This document shows, in pieces, positions 19,629-27,790 of a stretch of DNA of 64,000 bases. The stretch is from the NCBI RefSeq assembly GCF_019449565.1, contig NZ_JAGRPM010000013.1, positions 84,673 through 148,672 on the forward strand, given 5' to 3'. The notes beneath the pieces were generated by a model, which saw only the letters and a program-made list of their open reading frames with translations, ran no database searches and was not told the DNA's origin. The position numbers and the translations under genes were made by a program. The stretch comes from Rhodoblastus sp. (GTDB lineage: Bacteria > Pseudomonadota > Alphaproteobacteria > Rhizobiales > Beijerinckiaceae). Each line of letters opens with the position of its first letter. The first letter of the stretch is position 1.

Positions 19629-20722
19629 CAATGGACAACCTCATTCTCGTCGCCGCCGGGGGCACCGGCGGCCATCTCTTTCCGGCGCAGGCGCTTTCCC
19701 ACGCCTTGGTGGCCCGCGGCGCGCGCGTGCGCCTCGCAACCGACGAGCGCGCGCTGAAATATGGCGCCGACTTTCCCGCCGAGGAGATTCATGAAATCGC
19801 CTCGGCGACGCCGACCTCGGGCGGCGCCGTCGCCAAGGGTCTGGCGGCGCTGACGCTGATGAAGGGCGTCGTCGAGGCCTATCGCCTGCTTGGCCGGATC
19901 AAGCCCCGTGTGGTCGTGAGCTTCGGCGGCTATCCGACCGTGCCGCCCGCGCTCGCCGCTTCGTTGCGGGGGATTCCGCTGATACTGCATGAACAGAATG
20001 CGGTGATGGGCCGCGCCAATCGCTTCTTGAGCCAGCGCGCGCAGGTCATCGCCAGCGGCTTCCCCACGCTCGACGGACTTTCCGAAACTTTGCGCGCAAA
20101 GGTCGTGCTGGTCGGCAATCCGGTGCGCCCGGCGGTGCTGGAGGCGGCGGCGCTGCCTTTCCCGGATTTCGCCGATGGCAAGCTCCATCTTCTGGTGACG
20201 GGCGGCTCGCAGGGCGCGCGCATCATGTCCGACGTCGCGCCCGCCGCCATCGCCTTGCTGCCGCCCGAACTGCGCGCGCGGCTGGTCATCGTCCAGCAGG
20301 CGCGCGGCGAAGATCTCGCGCGGGTGCAGGAAGCTTATACGCGGCTGAACGTCGCCTTCGAGGCGGCGCCCTTCTTCGCGGACCTGCCGTTGCGCATCGC
20401 CCAATCGCATCTCGTGCTGGGGCGCTCCGGCGCCTCGACCGTGTCGGAGCTGGCGGTGATCGGGCGCCCGTCGATCCTGGTGCCTTTCCCCCACGCTTTG
20501 GACGCCGATCAGGCCGCCAATGCGGCCCATTTGGCGAAGACCGGCGCGGCGGAGGTGATGCGACAGAACGGATTCACCCCGGATTGGCTGGCTGAACGGC
20601 TCTCTCAGGCGCTCGCCGAGCCAAAAGACTTGACGCGGCGCGCGCAAGCGGCCAAGAGCGCAGGCATTCCCGACGCCGCCGAACGTCTGGCCGATCTGGC
20701 GCTCAAGACCGCCGGGCTTTGA
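19625..20722 (+). CDS. murG: UDP-GlcNAc:lipid I N-acetylglucosaminyltransferase MurG
   Basis: 365 residues, GT28 family, membrane-associated on the cytoplasmic face; converts lipid I to lipid II. N-terminal glycine-rich loop ILVAAGGTGGHLFPAQAL; then VVSFGGYPTVPPALAA, LILHEQNAVMGRANR, and the donor-binding region LVTGGSQGARIMSD and GRSGASTVSELAVIGRPSIL. ATG 19625 overlaps the ftsW stop; a second ATG at 19631 is an equally reasonable start two codons in. A DinB-like gene follows 27 bp downstream. Confidence 0.96.
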   Translation: MTMDNLILVAAGGTGGHLFPAQALSHALVARGARVRLATDERALKYGADFPAEEIHEIASATPTSGGAVAKGLAALTLMKGVVEAYRLLGRIKPRVVVSFGGYPTVPPALAASLRGIPLILHEQNAVMGRANRFLSQRAQVIASGFPTLDGLSETLRAKVVLVGNPVRPAVLEAAALPFPDFADGKLHLLVTGGSQGARIMSDVAPAAIALLPPELRARLVIVQQARGEDLARVQEAYTRLNVAFEAAPFFADLPLRIAQSHLVLGRSGASTVSELAVIGRPSILVPFPHALDADQAANAAHLAKTGAAEVMRQNGFTPDWLAERLSQALAEPKDLTRRAQAAKSAGIPDAAERLADLALKTAGL

Positions 20723-20749
20723 CGGCGGTCCCCAGCGCGAGCGAGGCCC

Positions 20750-21253
20750 ATGATCGAACCCGGTTATGTCCAGACTTTTGCCGCCTATAACAAATGGCAG
20801 AACGCCAGCCTGCTCGCCGCCGCCTCGGGCCTGACCGACGCGCAAAGGCGCGAGGATCGCGGCGCTTTTTTCAAATCGGTCCACGCCAGCCTCAACCACC
20901 TGCTCTGGGCGGATGAAATGTGGATGAGCCGCCTCGCCGGCCTGCCGCGCCCGGAAACGCCCTTTCCCGGCGTCGAACACTTGGCCGATTGGGACTTTCT
21001 GGTCCAGCGCCGCGCCGAACTGGACGATTTCATCGTCACCTGGGCGGACGGTCTCGCTCCCGCCGATCTTGCCGGCGACCTCGTCTGGCGCTCCGCTTTG
21101 CTGGGCGGCGAGGCCCGCCAACCACGCTGGATCGCCGTCACGCATATGTTCAACCACCAGGCCCATCATCGCGGGCAGGTCCATGCGCTGCTCACCGCCC
21201 TTGGCGCGCAGCCGAACGACACGGACCTGATCCTGATGCCGCGCGTGGCCTGA
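20750..21253 (+). CDS. DinB-like four-helix metalloprotein
   Basis: 167 residues. The DinB/DfsB-type fold is indicated by the helical pattern and by metal-ligand histidines: His45/His50 in HASLNHLLWAD and the cluster HMFNHQAHHRGQVH (about 132-145). The opening YVQTFAAYNKWQN and the end LGAQPNDTDLILMPR are typical of this proteobacterial DinB subgroup. Members include thiol-dependent transferases (bacillithiol and mycothiol S-transferases), but most are uncharacterised. It is inserted, same strand, between murG and murC with short gaps (27 and 24 bp), so it is probably co-transcribed with wall synthesis genes. A specific wall role is not known. Confidence 0.87.
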   Translation: MIEPGYVQTFAAYNKWQNASLLAAASGLTDAQRREDRGAFFKSVHASLNHLLWADEMWMSRLAGLPRPETPFPGVEHLADWDFLVQRRAELDDFIVTWADGLAPADLAGDLVWRSALLGGEARQPRWIAVTHMFNHQAHHRGQVHALLTALGAQPNDTDLILMPRVA

Positions 21254-21277
21254 GCCCAATTCATTGGAGTCGCAAAA

Positions 21278-22687
21278 ATGAAATTGCCGAGCAAACTTGG
21301 CCCCATTCATTTCGTCGGAATCGGCGGCATCGGCATGTCGGGCATAGCCGAAGTGCTTCTCAACCTCGGCTATGACGTGCAGGGCTCGGACGCCTCCGAC
21401 AACGCCAATGTCAAGCGCCTGCGCGACAAGGGCGCGCGCATCTTCCTCGGCCACAACGCCAAAAACCTCGGCGAAGCGGCGGTGGTGGTGGTCTCGACCG
21501 CGATCAAGCGTGACAATCCGGAACTGGCCGGGGCGCGCGAAAAACGCCTGCCGGTGGTGCGCCGCGCCGAAATGCTGGCCGAGCTGATGCGGCTCAAGCA
21601 ATGCGTCGCCATCGCGGGCACCCATGGCAAGACCACGACGACCTCTCTGGTCGCGACCCTGCTCGACGCCGGCGGCCTCGATCCGACCGTCATCAATGGC
21701 GGCATCATCAACGCCTATGGCACCAACGCCCGGCTCGGCGCGGGCGAGTGGATGGTGGTGGAGGCCGACGAGAGCGACGGCACCTTCCTGAAGCTGCCCG
21801 CCGACGTTGCGGTCGTCACCAATATCGACCCCGAGCATCTCGATCATTTCAAGACCTTCGACGCTATCAAGGAGGCCTTCCGCTCCTTCGTCGAAAACCT
21901 GCCCTTCTATGGCTTCGCGGTGATGTGCCTCGACCATCCGACCGTGCAGGAGCTGGTCGGCAAGATCGAGGACCGCCGCGTCGTCACCTATGGCGAAAAC
22001 CCGCAGGCCGACGTGCGGCTTTCCAATATCGACCTGACCGGCGGCGTGTCGCGCTTCAATGTCACGCTTCGCGACCGTCTGCACGGGCGCGAGGAAGTCC
22101 TGGCCGATCTGGTCTTGCCCATGCCCGGACATCATAATGCGCTCAACGCTACGGCGGCGATCGCGGTCGCCTGGCAGCTCGGCGTCAGCATCGAGAACAT
22201 CACCCGGGGGCTGGCGGCCTTCGGCGGCGTCAAGCGCCGCTTCACCCGCACCGGCGAATGGAAGGGCGCGATCATTTTCGACGATTACGGCCATCACCCG
22301 GTCGAAATCGCGGCCGTGCTGCGCGCCGCCCGCGCCTCGACCGAGCACAAGGTGATCGCCGTGGTGCAGCCGCATCGCTACACCCGGTTGCAGAGCCTGT
22401 TCGACCAATTCGCGACCTGCTTCAATGACGCCGATGTCGTCATCGTCGCAGACGTCTATGCGGCCGGCGAGGCGCCCATCGAGGGCGTCAGCAAGGAGGC
22501 GCTGGTCTCCGCCATCAAGGCGCACGGCCATCGCCAGGCTCTGGCCCTGCCGCGCGCGGACGACCTGCCGGACATCATCCGCGATCTCGCCGCGCCGGGC
22601 GATTATGTTGTCCTGCTCGGCGCCGGCAACATCACGCAATGGGCCTATGCGCTGCCGGACCAGCTGGCGGCGGGAGACGCCTTGTGA
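21278..22687 (+). CDS. murC: UDP-N-acetylmuramate--L-alanine ligase MurC
   Basis: 469 residues. First of the Mur ligases in pathway order, adding L-Ala to UDP-MurNAc. N-terminal [21 protein letters not shown] loop [53 protein letters not shown] and [10 protein letters not shown]. The last codons overlap a GTG-initiated glutamine amidotransferase gene (GTGA), suggesting coupled translation. Confidence 0.96.
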   Translation: MKLPSKLGPIHFVGIGGIGMSGIAEVLLNLGYDVQGSDASDNANVKRLRDKGARIFLGHNAKNLGEAAVVVVSTAIKRDNPELAGAREKRLPVVRRAEMLAELMRLKQCVAIAGTHGKTTTTSLVATLLDAGGLDPTVINGGIINAYGTNARLGAGEWMVVEADESDGTFLKLPADVAVVTNIDPEHLDHFKTFDAIKEAFRSFVENLPFYGFAVMCLDHPTVQELVGKIEDRRVVTYGENPQADVRLSNIDLTGGVSRFNVTLRDRLHGREEVLADLVLPMPGHHNALNATAAIAVAWQLGVSIENITRGLAAFGGVKRRFTRTGEWKGAIIFDDYGHHPVEIAAVLRAARASTEHKVIAVVQPHRYTRLQSLFDQFATCFNDADVVIVADVYAAGEAPIEGVSKEALVSAIKAHGHRQALALPRADDLPDIIRDLAAPGDYVVLLGAGNITQWAYALPDQLAAGDAL

Positions 22688-23385
22688 GCCAGCGCTGCCT
22701 CGTCCTGCGCCATCTCGCCTTTGAAGGGCTTGGCGTTCTGGCGGCGCAACTTCACGCCGGCGGCTTCGTCACCCGCATCTGTGAGGTTGGCGTCGATCCC
22801 TTTCCGGCGGAAGAAATCCAATCCTGCGATCTGCTGGTCGTGCTGGGCGGGCCGATCGGCGTTTACGAAACCGAGGCCTATCCCTTCCTGATCGAGGAGA
22901 TGGCGGCCATCGGCGCGCGGCTCGCCGCCAGGAAGCCGACGCTTGGCGTCTGCCTCGGCGCGCAATTGATGGCGGCGGCGCTCGGCGCGCGGGTCGCGCC
23001 GGGGCCTGCCAAGGAAATTGGCTATGCGCCGCTGACGCTTACGGATGAAGGCCGCGCCTCGCCGCTCGCCGCGCTGGAGCGCGAAATGGCCCTGCATTGG
23101 CATGGCGACGCCTTTGACTTGCCGGAGGGGGCGCGGCGCCTCGCTTTCACGGACGTCTGCCCCAATCAGGCCTTTTCGATCGGCTCTTATGCGCTCGGAC
23201 TGCAATTCCACGCCGAGGTCGAACCCTCCGCGCTCGAAGCCTGGCTGATCGGTCATGCGGTCGAGTTGGGCAAGGCCGGGATCGACCCGCGCGATCTGCG
23301 CGTTCAGGCCGCGCGCCACGGCGCGGCGACAGCGGAAGCGGGCAGGAAGCTGTTCCGCGCCTGGTTCGAGGGAGCCTTCGCATGA
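22684..23385 (+). CDS. class I glutamine amidotransferase-domain protein
   Basis: 233 residues from GTG 22684, which overlaps the murC stop by 4 bases; longer upstream frames only shadow murC. The catalytic triad of class I (GATase-1) enzymes is complete: Cys90 in [12 protein letters not shown], His176 and Glu178 in [21 protein letters not shown] forms the oxyanion-side motif. It resembles the stand-alone GMP-synthase-like amidotransferases (YfeJ-type), which release ammonia from glutamine; the acceptor is unknown. It is coupled to both murC (GTGA) and murB (ATGA), so it is made together with wall precursors. A role in amidating a wall precursor is conceivable but purely inference. Confidence 0.85.
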   Translation: MSQRCLVLRHLAFEGLGVLAAQLHAGGFVTRICEVGVDPFPAEEIQSCDLLVVLGGPIGVYETEAYPFLIEEMAAIGARLAARKPTLGVCLGAQLMAAALGARVAPGPAKEIGYAPLTLTDEGRASPLAALEREMALHWHGDAFDLPEGARRLAFTDVCPNQAFSIGSYALGLQFHAEVEPSALEAWLIGHAVELGKAGIDPRDLRVQAARHGAATAEAGRKLFRAWFEGAFA

Positions 23386-24311
23386 GCGTAGAAACGAAGG
23401 ATCTCGCGGCGGCGCTCGCGGAAAAAATGCCGGAGCTGCGCGGGCGGCTCGCGTCGCGCCAGCCACTGGCGCCCTTCACCTGGTTTCGCGTCGGCGGTCC
23501 GGCGGAAGTTCTGTTTAGCCCGGCCGACGAGGCCGATCTTGCCTATTTTCTGAAAATTCTGCCGCTTGACGTCCCTGTCACGACCATCGGGCTCGGCTCC
23601 AATCTGATCGTGCGCGACGGCGGCGTCGACGGCGTGGTGATCCGGCTTGGCGGCAAGGCCTTTGGCGAAATCTCGGTCGAGCCTGGCCATCGCCTGCGGG
23701 CGGGCGCCTGCGCGCCCGACATGCGCGTCGCCAAGGCGGCGGCGGATGCGGGTCTTGGCGGGCTAGCCTTTTTGCGCGGCATTCCGGGCGCCATCGGTGG
23801 CGCCTTGCGGATGAACGCCGGCGCCCATGGCGGCGAGACCAAGGATGTTCTTGTCTCCGCGGGCGGGGTGGATCGCAGCGGCGCGATCCGAGAATTCACG
23901 GTCGCCGACCTGCAGATGACCTATCGTCACAGCGGCGCGCCCGAGGACATTATTTTCACCAGCGCCCTGTTTCAGGGCCGCCCCGGCGACCCGGCGGAAA
24001 TCCTGGCCGAAATGGACCGGATCACCGAAGCGCGTGAGAATTCGCAGCCGATCCGTGAAAAGACCGGCGGCTCTACCTTCAAGAATCCGCCCGGCGAGAA
24101 GGCGTGGCAGTTGATCGACCGCGCCGGTTGTCGCGGCCTCGTCGTCGGCGACGCGCAGGTCTCGGAAATGCACTGCAACTTCCTCATCAATCGCGGCGCG
24201 GCGACGGCCGCCGACATTGAAAATCTCGGCGACGAGGTGCGCGCCCGTGTGAAAGCCGAGACGGGCGTGGAGCTGCATTGGGAAATCAAGCGCATCGGCG
24301 TGAAAAGCTAG
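23382..24311 (+). CDS. murB: UDP-N-acetylenolpyruvoylglucosamine reductase MurB
   Basis: 309 residues, type without the extra C-terminal domain features of the E. coli enzyme. FAD-binding motifs: [47 protein letters not shown] and, near the C-terminus, [20 protein letters not shown] and [15 protein letters not shown]. It reduces the enolpyruvyl group to lactyl with NADPH, forming UDP-MurNAc. Starts within the amidotransferase stop (ATGA). It is separated from ddl by a palindromic repeat. Confidence 0.96.
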   Translation: MSVETKDLAAALAEKMPELRGRLASRQPLAPFTWFRVGGPAEVLFSPADEADLAYFLKILPLDVPVTTIGLGSNLIVRDGGVDGVVIRLGGKAFGEISVEPGHRLRAGACAPDMRVAKAAADAGLGGLAFLRGIPGAIGGALRMNAGAHGGETKDVLVSAGGVDRSGAIREFTVADLQMTYRHSGAPEDIIFTSALFQGRPGDPAEILAEMDRITEARENSQPIREKTGGSTFKNPPGEKAWQLIDRAGCRGLVVGDAQVSEMHCNFLINRGAATAADIENLGDEVRARVKAETGVELHWEIKRIGVKS

Positions 24312-24317
24312 GCTGAA

Positions 24318-24450
24318 ACCCTTCTCCCCTTGCGGGAGAAGGTGGCGCGATAGCGCCGGATGAAGGGGGCGTTCCTGGCGCCTGGCGTCCGCTCAACCGT
24401 CTCGCCGCCGCAGGGCGGCGATCCCCCTTCTCCCACAAGGGGAGAAGGGG
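24318..24450. repeat. nested palindromic intergenic repeat, copy B
   Basis: Fills the murB-ddl gap. The outer arms CCCTTCTCCCCTTGCGGG and CCCACAAGGGGAGAAGGGG are inverted copies. The inner part contains GGTGGCGCGATAGCGCCGG, a small hairpin, and CTCGCCGCCGCAGGGCGGCG, another hairpin. The blocks are shared with copies at 326-496 and 37619-37676. It would form a large cruciform or RNA stem-loop inside the otherwise compact dcw transcript. Confidence 0.85.
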
Positions 24451-24477
24451 CGTTGTGGAGAAATTTGAGGGAAAACC

Positions 24478-25401
24478 ATGACCAAACATGTCGCGGTTCT
24501 GATGGGCGGCCTTTCGAGCGAACGCAGCGTCAGCCTGCGCTCCGGCGAGGCCTGCGCCGGCGCGCTCGAAGCGGAAGGCTTTCAGGTGTCGCGCGTCGAC
24601 GTCTGCCGCAACGTGGCCGACGTCCTGACCAAGCTCAAGCCCGATGTCGCGCTCAACGCCTTGCACGGGCCGGGCGGCGAGGATGGAATCATCCAGGGCG
24701 TGCTGGAGCTGCTGCGCATTCCCTATACCCATTCGGGCGTGCTCGCCTCGGCGCTTGCGGCGAACAAGGACAAGGCCAAGATCGTCATGGCGGCGGCGGG
24801 GGTTCCGGTTCCGTCGGGCAAGGTCGTCACGCGGTTCGAGGCGGCGAAGGAGCATGTGCTGCCGCCGCCCTATGTGCTGAAGCCGGTGTCGGAAGGCTCG
24901 TCCTATGGCGTTTTCATTGTGCAGGAGGGAACCTCCCATCCGCCGCAGGAGCTGCTGCGCCCCGATTGGTCCCATGGCGACCTGATGCTCGCGGAAAAAT
25001 ACATCGCCGGACGGGAGCTGACCTGCGCCGTGATGGGCGATCGGGCGCTTGGCGTGATCGAGATCAAGGCCGCCGGCGGAGGCTGGTACGACTTCAATGC
25101 GAAATATGCGCCAGGAGGGTCTATTCACGAACTTCCGGCAAAAGTTAAAGAAAATATTTACCAAATCATCCAAGAGTTGGCTTTGAAGGCGCACAGGTCT
25201 CTGGGCTGTCGCGGCGTAAGCCGGACCGACTTCCGTTACGACGATCGCCCCGGAGGTACGGGCGAGCTCGTCGTGCTGGAAGTCAATACGCAACCGGGCA
25301 TGACAGAGACCTCGCTAGCGCCGGAATTGGCCGCATATGCCGGCATTTCGTTCGGTGAGCTTGTGAAATGGATGGTGCACGACGCCTCCTGCGATCGGTA
25401 A
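24478..25401 (+). CDS. ddl: D-alanine--D-alanine ligase
   Basis: 307 residues of the ATP-grasp superfamily; makes the D-Ala-D-Ala used by MurF. Motifs: VAVLMGGLSSERSVSLRSG, ALHGPGGEDGIIQGVLEL, YTHSGVLASALAANKDK, LKPVSEGSSYGVF and, at the metal site, VLEVNTQPGMTETSLAPE. Positions about 25105-25215 are visibly AT-richer than the rest of the gene and use codons such as AAA, AAT, ATT and GTT that are rare around it. The 3' end overlaps ftsQ by 34 bp in another frame. Confidence 0.95.
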   Translation: MTKHVAVLMGGLSSERSVSLRSGEACAGALEAEGFQVSRVDVCRNVADVLTKLKPDVALNALHGPGGEDGIIQGVLELLRIPYTHSGVLASALAANKDKAKIVMAAAGVPVPSGKVVTRFEAAKEHVLPPPYVLKPVSEGSSYGVFIVQEGTSHPPQELLRPDWSHGDLMLAEKYIAGRELTCAVMGDRALGVIEIKAAGGGWYDFNAKYAPGGSIHELPAKVKENIYQIIQELALKAHRSLGCRGVSRTDFRYDDRPGGTGELVVLEVNTQPGMTETSLAPELAAYAGISFGELVKWMVHDASCDR

Positions 25402-26387
25402 ACGGGCTGGATCCAGCCCTGGCTTCGCCGCGCGCCGCATTTGCCGGGCCGGCGAGCCAGGCGGCTGGTTTCTCCCTGCTGCGTCCGCACGGCCTGGGCC
25501 AAAACAAGACTTCCGGGAACAAGAGCGCCAGGAATTCGGCTTCGATGCGTTCGCGCCGTGGATCGCGCGGCGGTGAAGGCAAGCTGGTTGGATTCCTGCG
25601 CCTTCCGGGGCTCGGCTCCGGCCTTGTCATCGCCTTCCTCGCCGGAATCACTTATCTCGGCGCGTCGTCCGGTGGGCAATACCAGGATTTCATCCATGAT
25701 TACGGGCGGCCGCGCGACATGGCCGCGCGCGCGCTCGGCTTCGGAATCGATACCGTGACCATCGCGGGCCAGGTCGAGCTGACCGAGGCGCAAATCCTGA
25801 GCGCTGCGGGCGTGGACGCCAAGCAGTCGCTGATGTTCCTCGACGCCGACCAGATGCGGAGCAAGCTGCTCGCGCTGCCGCTGGTCAAGAACGTGAGCGT
25901 GCGCAAGCTTTTCCCTGATCGCCTCGTGATTGACGTGACCGAGCGCCGCCCCTACGGCCTGTGGCAGAAGGACGGCGCGGTTTCGATCATCGCCGCCGAT
26001 GGCGAGCCGATCGACGCCTTGCGCGACCCGAAATTCGAATCCCTGCCTTTCGTGGTGGGGGAGGGCGCAAATCAGCGCATCGACGAATATCTCGGCCTGC
26101 TCGAAGCCGCCGGCGACCTGCGCGGCAAGATCCGCGCCGGAATTCTGGTGTCTCAACGCCGCTGGACGCTGAAAATGGCGTCCGGCGTGGACGTCATGCT
26201 GCCGGAAGTCAACGCCAAGGCCGCCGTGGCCCGCCTCGCGCGGCTCGAACAGGAGGCCCGTGTGCTCGAAAAGGACGTCGTCTCGCTCGACCTGCGCATT
26301 CCGGGCAAGCTCTACGTCCGCCTCACGGAAGAAGCCGCCGCCGCGCGCGAAGCCGCGAAGCCGCATGGCAAGGGAGCGCATATATGA
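25368..26387 (+). CDS. ftsQ: cell division protein FtsQ
   Basis: 339 residues. A long basic cytoplasmic N-terminus (about 1-75) precedes a single membrane span (about 82-103, SGLVIAFLAGITYLGA). The POTRA domain follows (IDTVTIAGQVELTEAQILSA...LFLDADQMRSKLLALPLVKNVSVRKLFPDRLVIDVTERRP), then the beta domain. FtsQ recruits FtsL/FtsB at the septum. The start ATG 25368 lies inside ddl; its first residues (MDGARRLL) resemble N-termini I associate with rhizobial FtsQ, though a later start near 25545 (MRSRRGSRGG) cannot be excluded. Stop overlaps ftsA (ATGA). Confidence 0.92.
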   Translation: MDGARRLLRSVNGLDPALASPRAAFAGPASQAAGFSLLRPHGLGQNKTSGNKSARNSASMRSRRGSRGGEGKLVGFLRLPGLGSGLVIAFLAGITYLGASSGGQYQDFIHDYGRPRDMAARALGFGIDTVTIAGQVELTEAQILSAAGVDAKQSLMFLDADQMRSKLLALPLVKNVSVRKLFPDRLVIDVTERRPYGLWQKDGAVSIIAADGEPIDALRDPKFESLPFVVGEGANQRIDEYLGLLEAAGDLRGKIRAGILVSQRRWTLKMASGVDVMLPEVNAKAAVARLARLEQEARVLEKDVVSLDLRIPGKLYVRLTEEAAAAREAAKPHGKGAHI

Positions 26388-27697
26388 TCGCTTCCGTGCA
26401 TCTGCCCCGGATCAAGCCGATCTCAACGCGCAAGAGCTCAATTCTCTGCGTGCTCGACGTCGGCGCCTCCAAGGTCGTCTGCCTGATCGCCAAGCTGATC
26501 CCGGCCGAGCCATCCGACATGTTGCGCGGGCGTACGCATCGCACCCGCATCCTTGGCATCGGCCACCAGCGTTCGCGCGGCATCAAGGGCGGCGTCGTCA
26601 TCGACATGGACGAAGCCGAAGCGGCGGTGCGCCTCGCGGTCGACGCCGCCGAGCGCATGGCCAAGGTCCAGGTCGAAAGCGTCATCGTCGCCAATCATGG
26701 CGGCCGGCTCGGCTCCACTTATTATCAGGCCAGCGTGCCGCTGGTGAACGGCGTCTCCGAGACCGATCTTCATCGCGTGCTGGAGGCGACCAGCCTGCGC
26801 ACGGCCCGGCATGGCCGCGCCATCCTGCACAGCCTGCCCACCGGCTTCTCGCTCGACGGCGCCTCCGGCATCCGCGATCCCAAGGGCATGATCGGCGAAC
26901 GGCTGGGCGCGGATCTGCATGTCGTCAGCGCCGACGCCGCGGCGCTCAGCAATCTCCTGCTCGCCATCGAGCGCTGCCATTTGTCGATCGAAGCCGTCGT
27001 CGCCACGCCTTATGCATCCGGCCTCGCCGTGCTGGTCGATGACGAAGCCGTGCTCGGCGCGACCGTGATGGACCTTGGCGGCGGCTCGGTCGGCATGGGC
27101 GTGTTTCGCGACGGGCGTCTCGTTCATGGCGACGCGATCGCGGTCGGCGGCAAGCATGTCACCATGGACATCGCGCGCGGCCTCAACACGCGGCTCGCCG
27201 ACGCCGAACGGCTCAAGACGCTCTATGGCAGCGCGATCTCCTCGCCCTCCGACGACCGCGAGACGCTCGCGGTGCTTCAGGTCGGGGAAGAGGGCGAAAG
27301 CCCCATGCATATTCCGAAATCGCAGCTTTCGCGCATCATCCGTCCCCGCGTCGAGGAAATCCTCGAACTGGCGCGCGATCGGCTGAAGGCCGCCGGTTTC
27401 CCGGCGACGTCGGGCGGCCGAATCGTCCTGACCGGCGGCGCCAGCCAATTGACGGGCCTGCCAGAAGCCGCTCGCAGAATCCTCGGCGGGCAGATTCGCG
27501 TCGGGCGTCCGCTCGGCGTGCAAGGCATGCCGGAATCGGCGAAAAGCCCGGGCTTTTCGGCGGCGGTTGGCCTGCTGGTTTATCCGCAATTCTCCAATGT
27601 CGAATATTTCGAGCCGAGCCGTGCGGGGCAGGGGATCGAGCGACAGCAAGCGGGCTATTTCGGCCGGGTCGGCCGATGGCTCAAGGAAAGTTTCTAA
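26384..27697 (+). CDS. ftsA: cell division protein FtsA
   Basis: 437 residues, actin-like ATPase that tethers FtsZ to the membrane. Phosphate-binding loops: VLDVGASKVVCLIAKL at the N-terminus and VMDLGGGSVGMGVF in the middle, with the adenosine loop VLTGGASQLTGLPEAA. The C-terminal end (RVGRWLKESF) is the amphipathic membrane-targeting helix. The chosen ATG 26384 overlaps the ftsQ stop; the longer open frame upstream shadows ftsQ. Confidence 0.95.
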   Translation: MIASVHLPRIKPISTRKSSILCVLDVGASKVVCLIAKLIPAEPSDMLRGRTHRTRILGIGHQRSRGIKGGVVIDMDEAEAAVRLAVDAAERMAKVQVESVIVANHGGRLGSTYYQASVPLVNGVSETDLHRVLEATSLRTARHGRAILHSLPTGFSLDGASGIRDPKGMIGERLGADLHVVSADAAALSNLLLAIERCHLSIEAVVATPYASGLAVLVDDEAVLGATVMDLGGGSVGMGVFRDGRLVHGDAIAVGGKHVTMDIARGLNTRLADAERLKTLYGSAISSPSDDRETLAVLQVGEEGESPMHIPKSQLSRIIRPRVEEILELARDRLKAAGFPATSGGRIVLTGGASQLTGLPEAARRILGGQIRVGRPLGVQGMPESAKSPGFSAAVGLLVYPQFSNVEYFEPSRAGQGIERQQAGYFGRVGRWLKESF

Positions 27698-27790
27698 CGA
27701 GTGCAGCTCAGGGCCTGCGTTTTCGGTCCTGAGGTTCAAAAAAACGGCAAACAGCGCGGGCGTGGCGCCCACAAGACAAGAGGCCATACC

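Noticed and set aside
19496..22639. 1047-codon minus-strand frame opposite murG-murC
   Set aside because: Spans several verified genes antisense; no motifs, typical GC-driven open frame.
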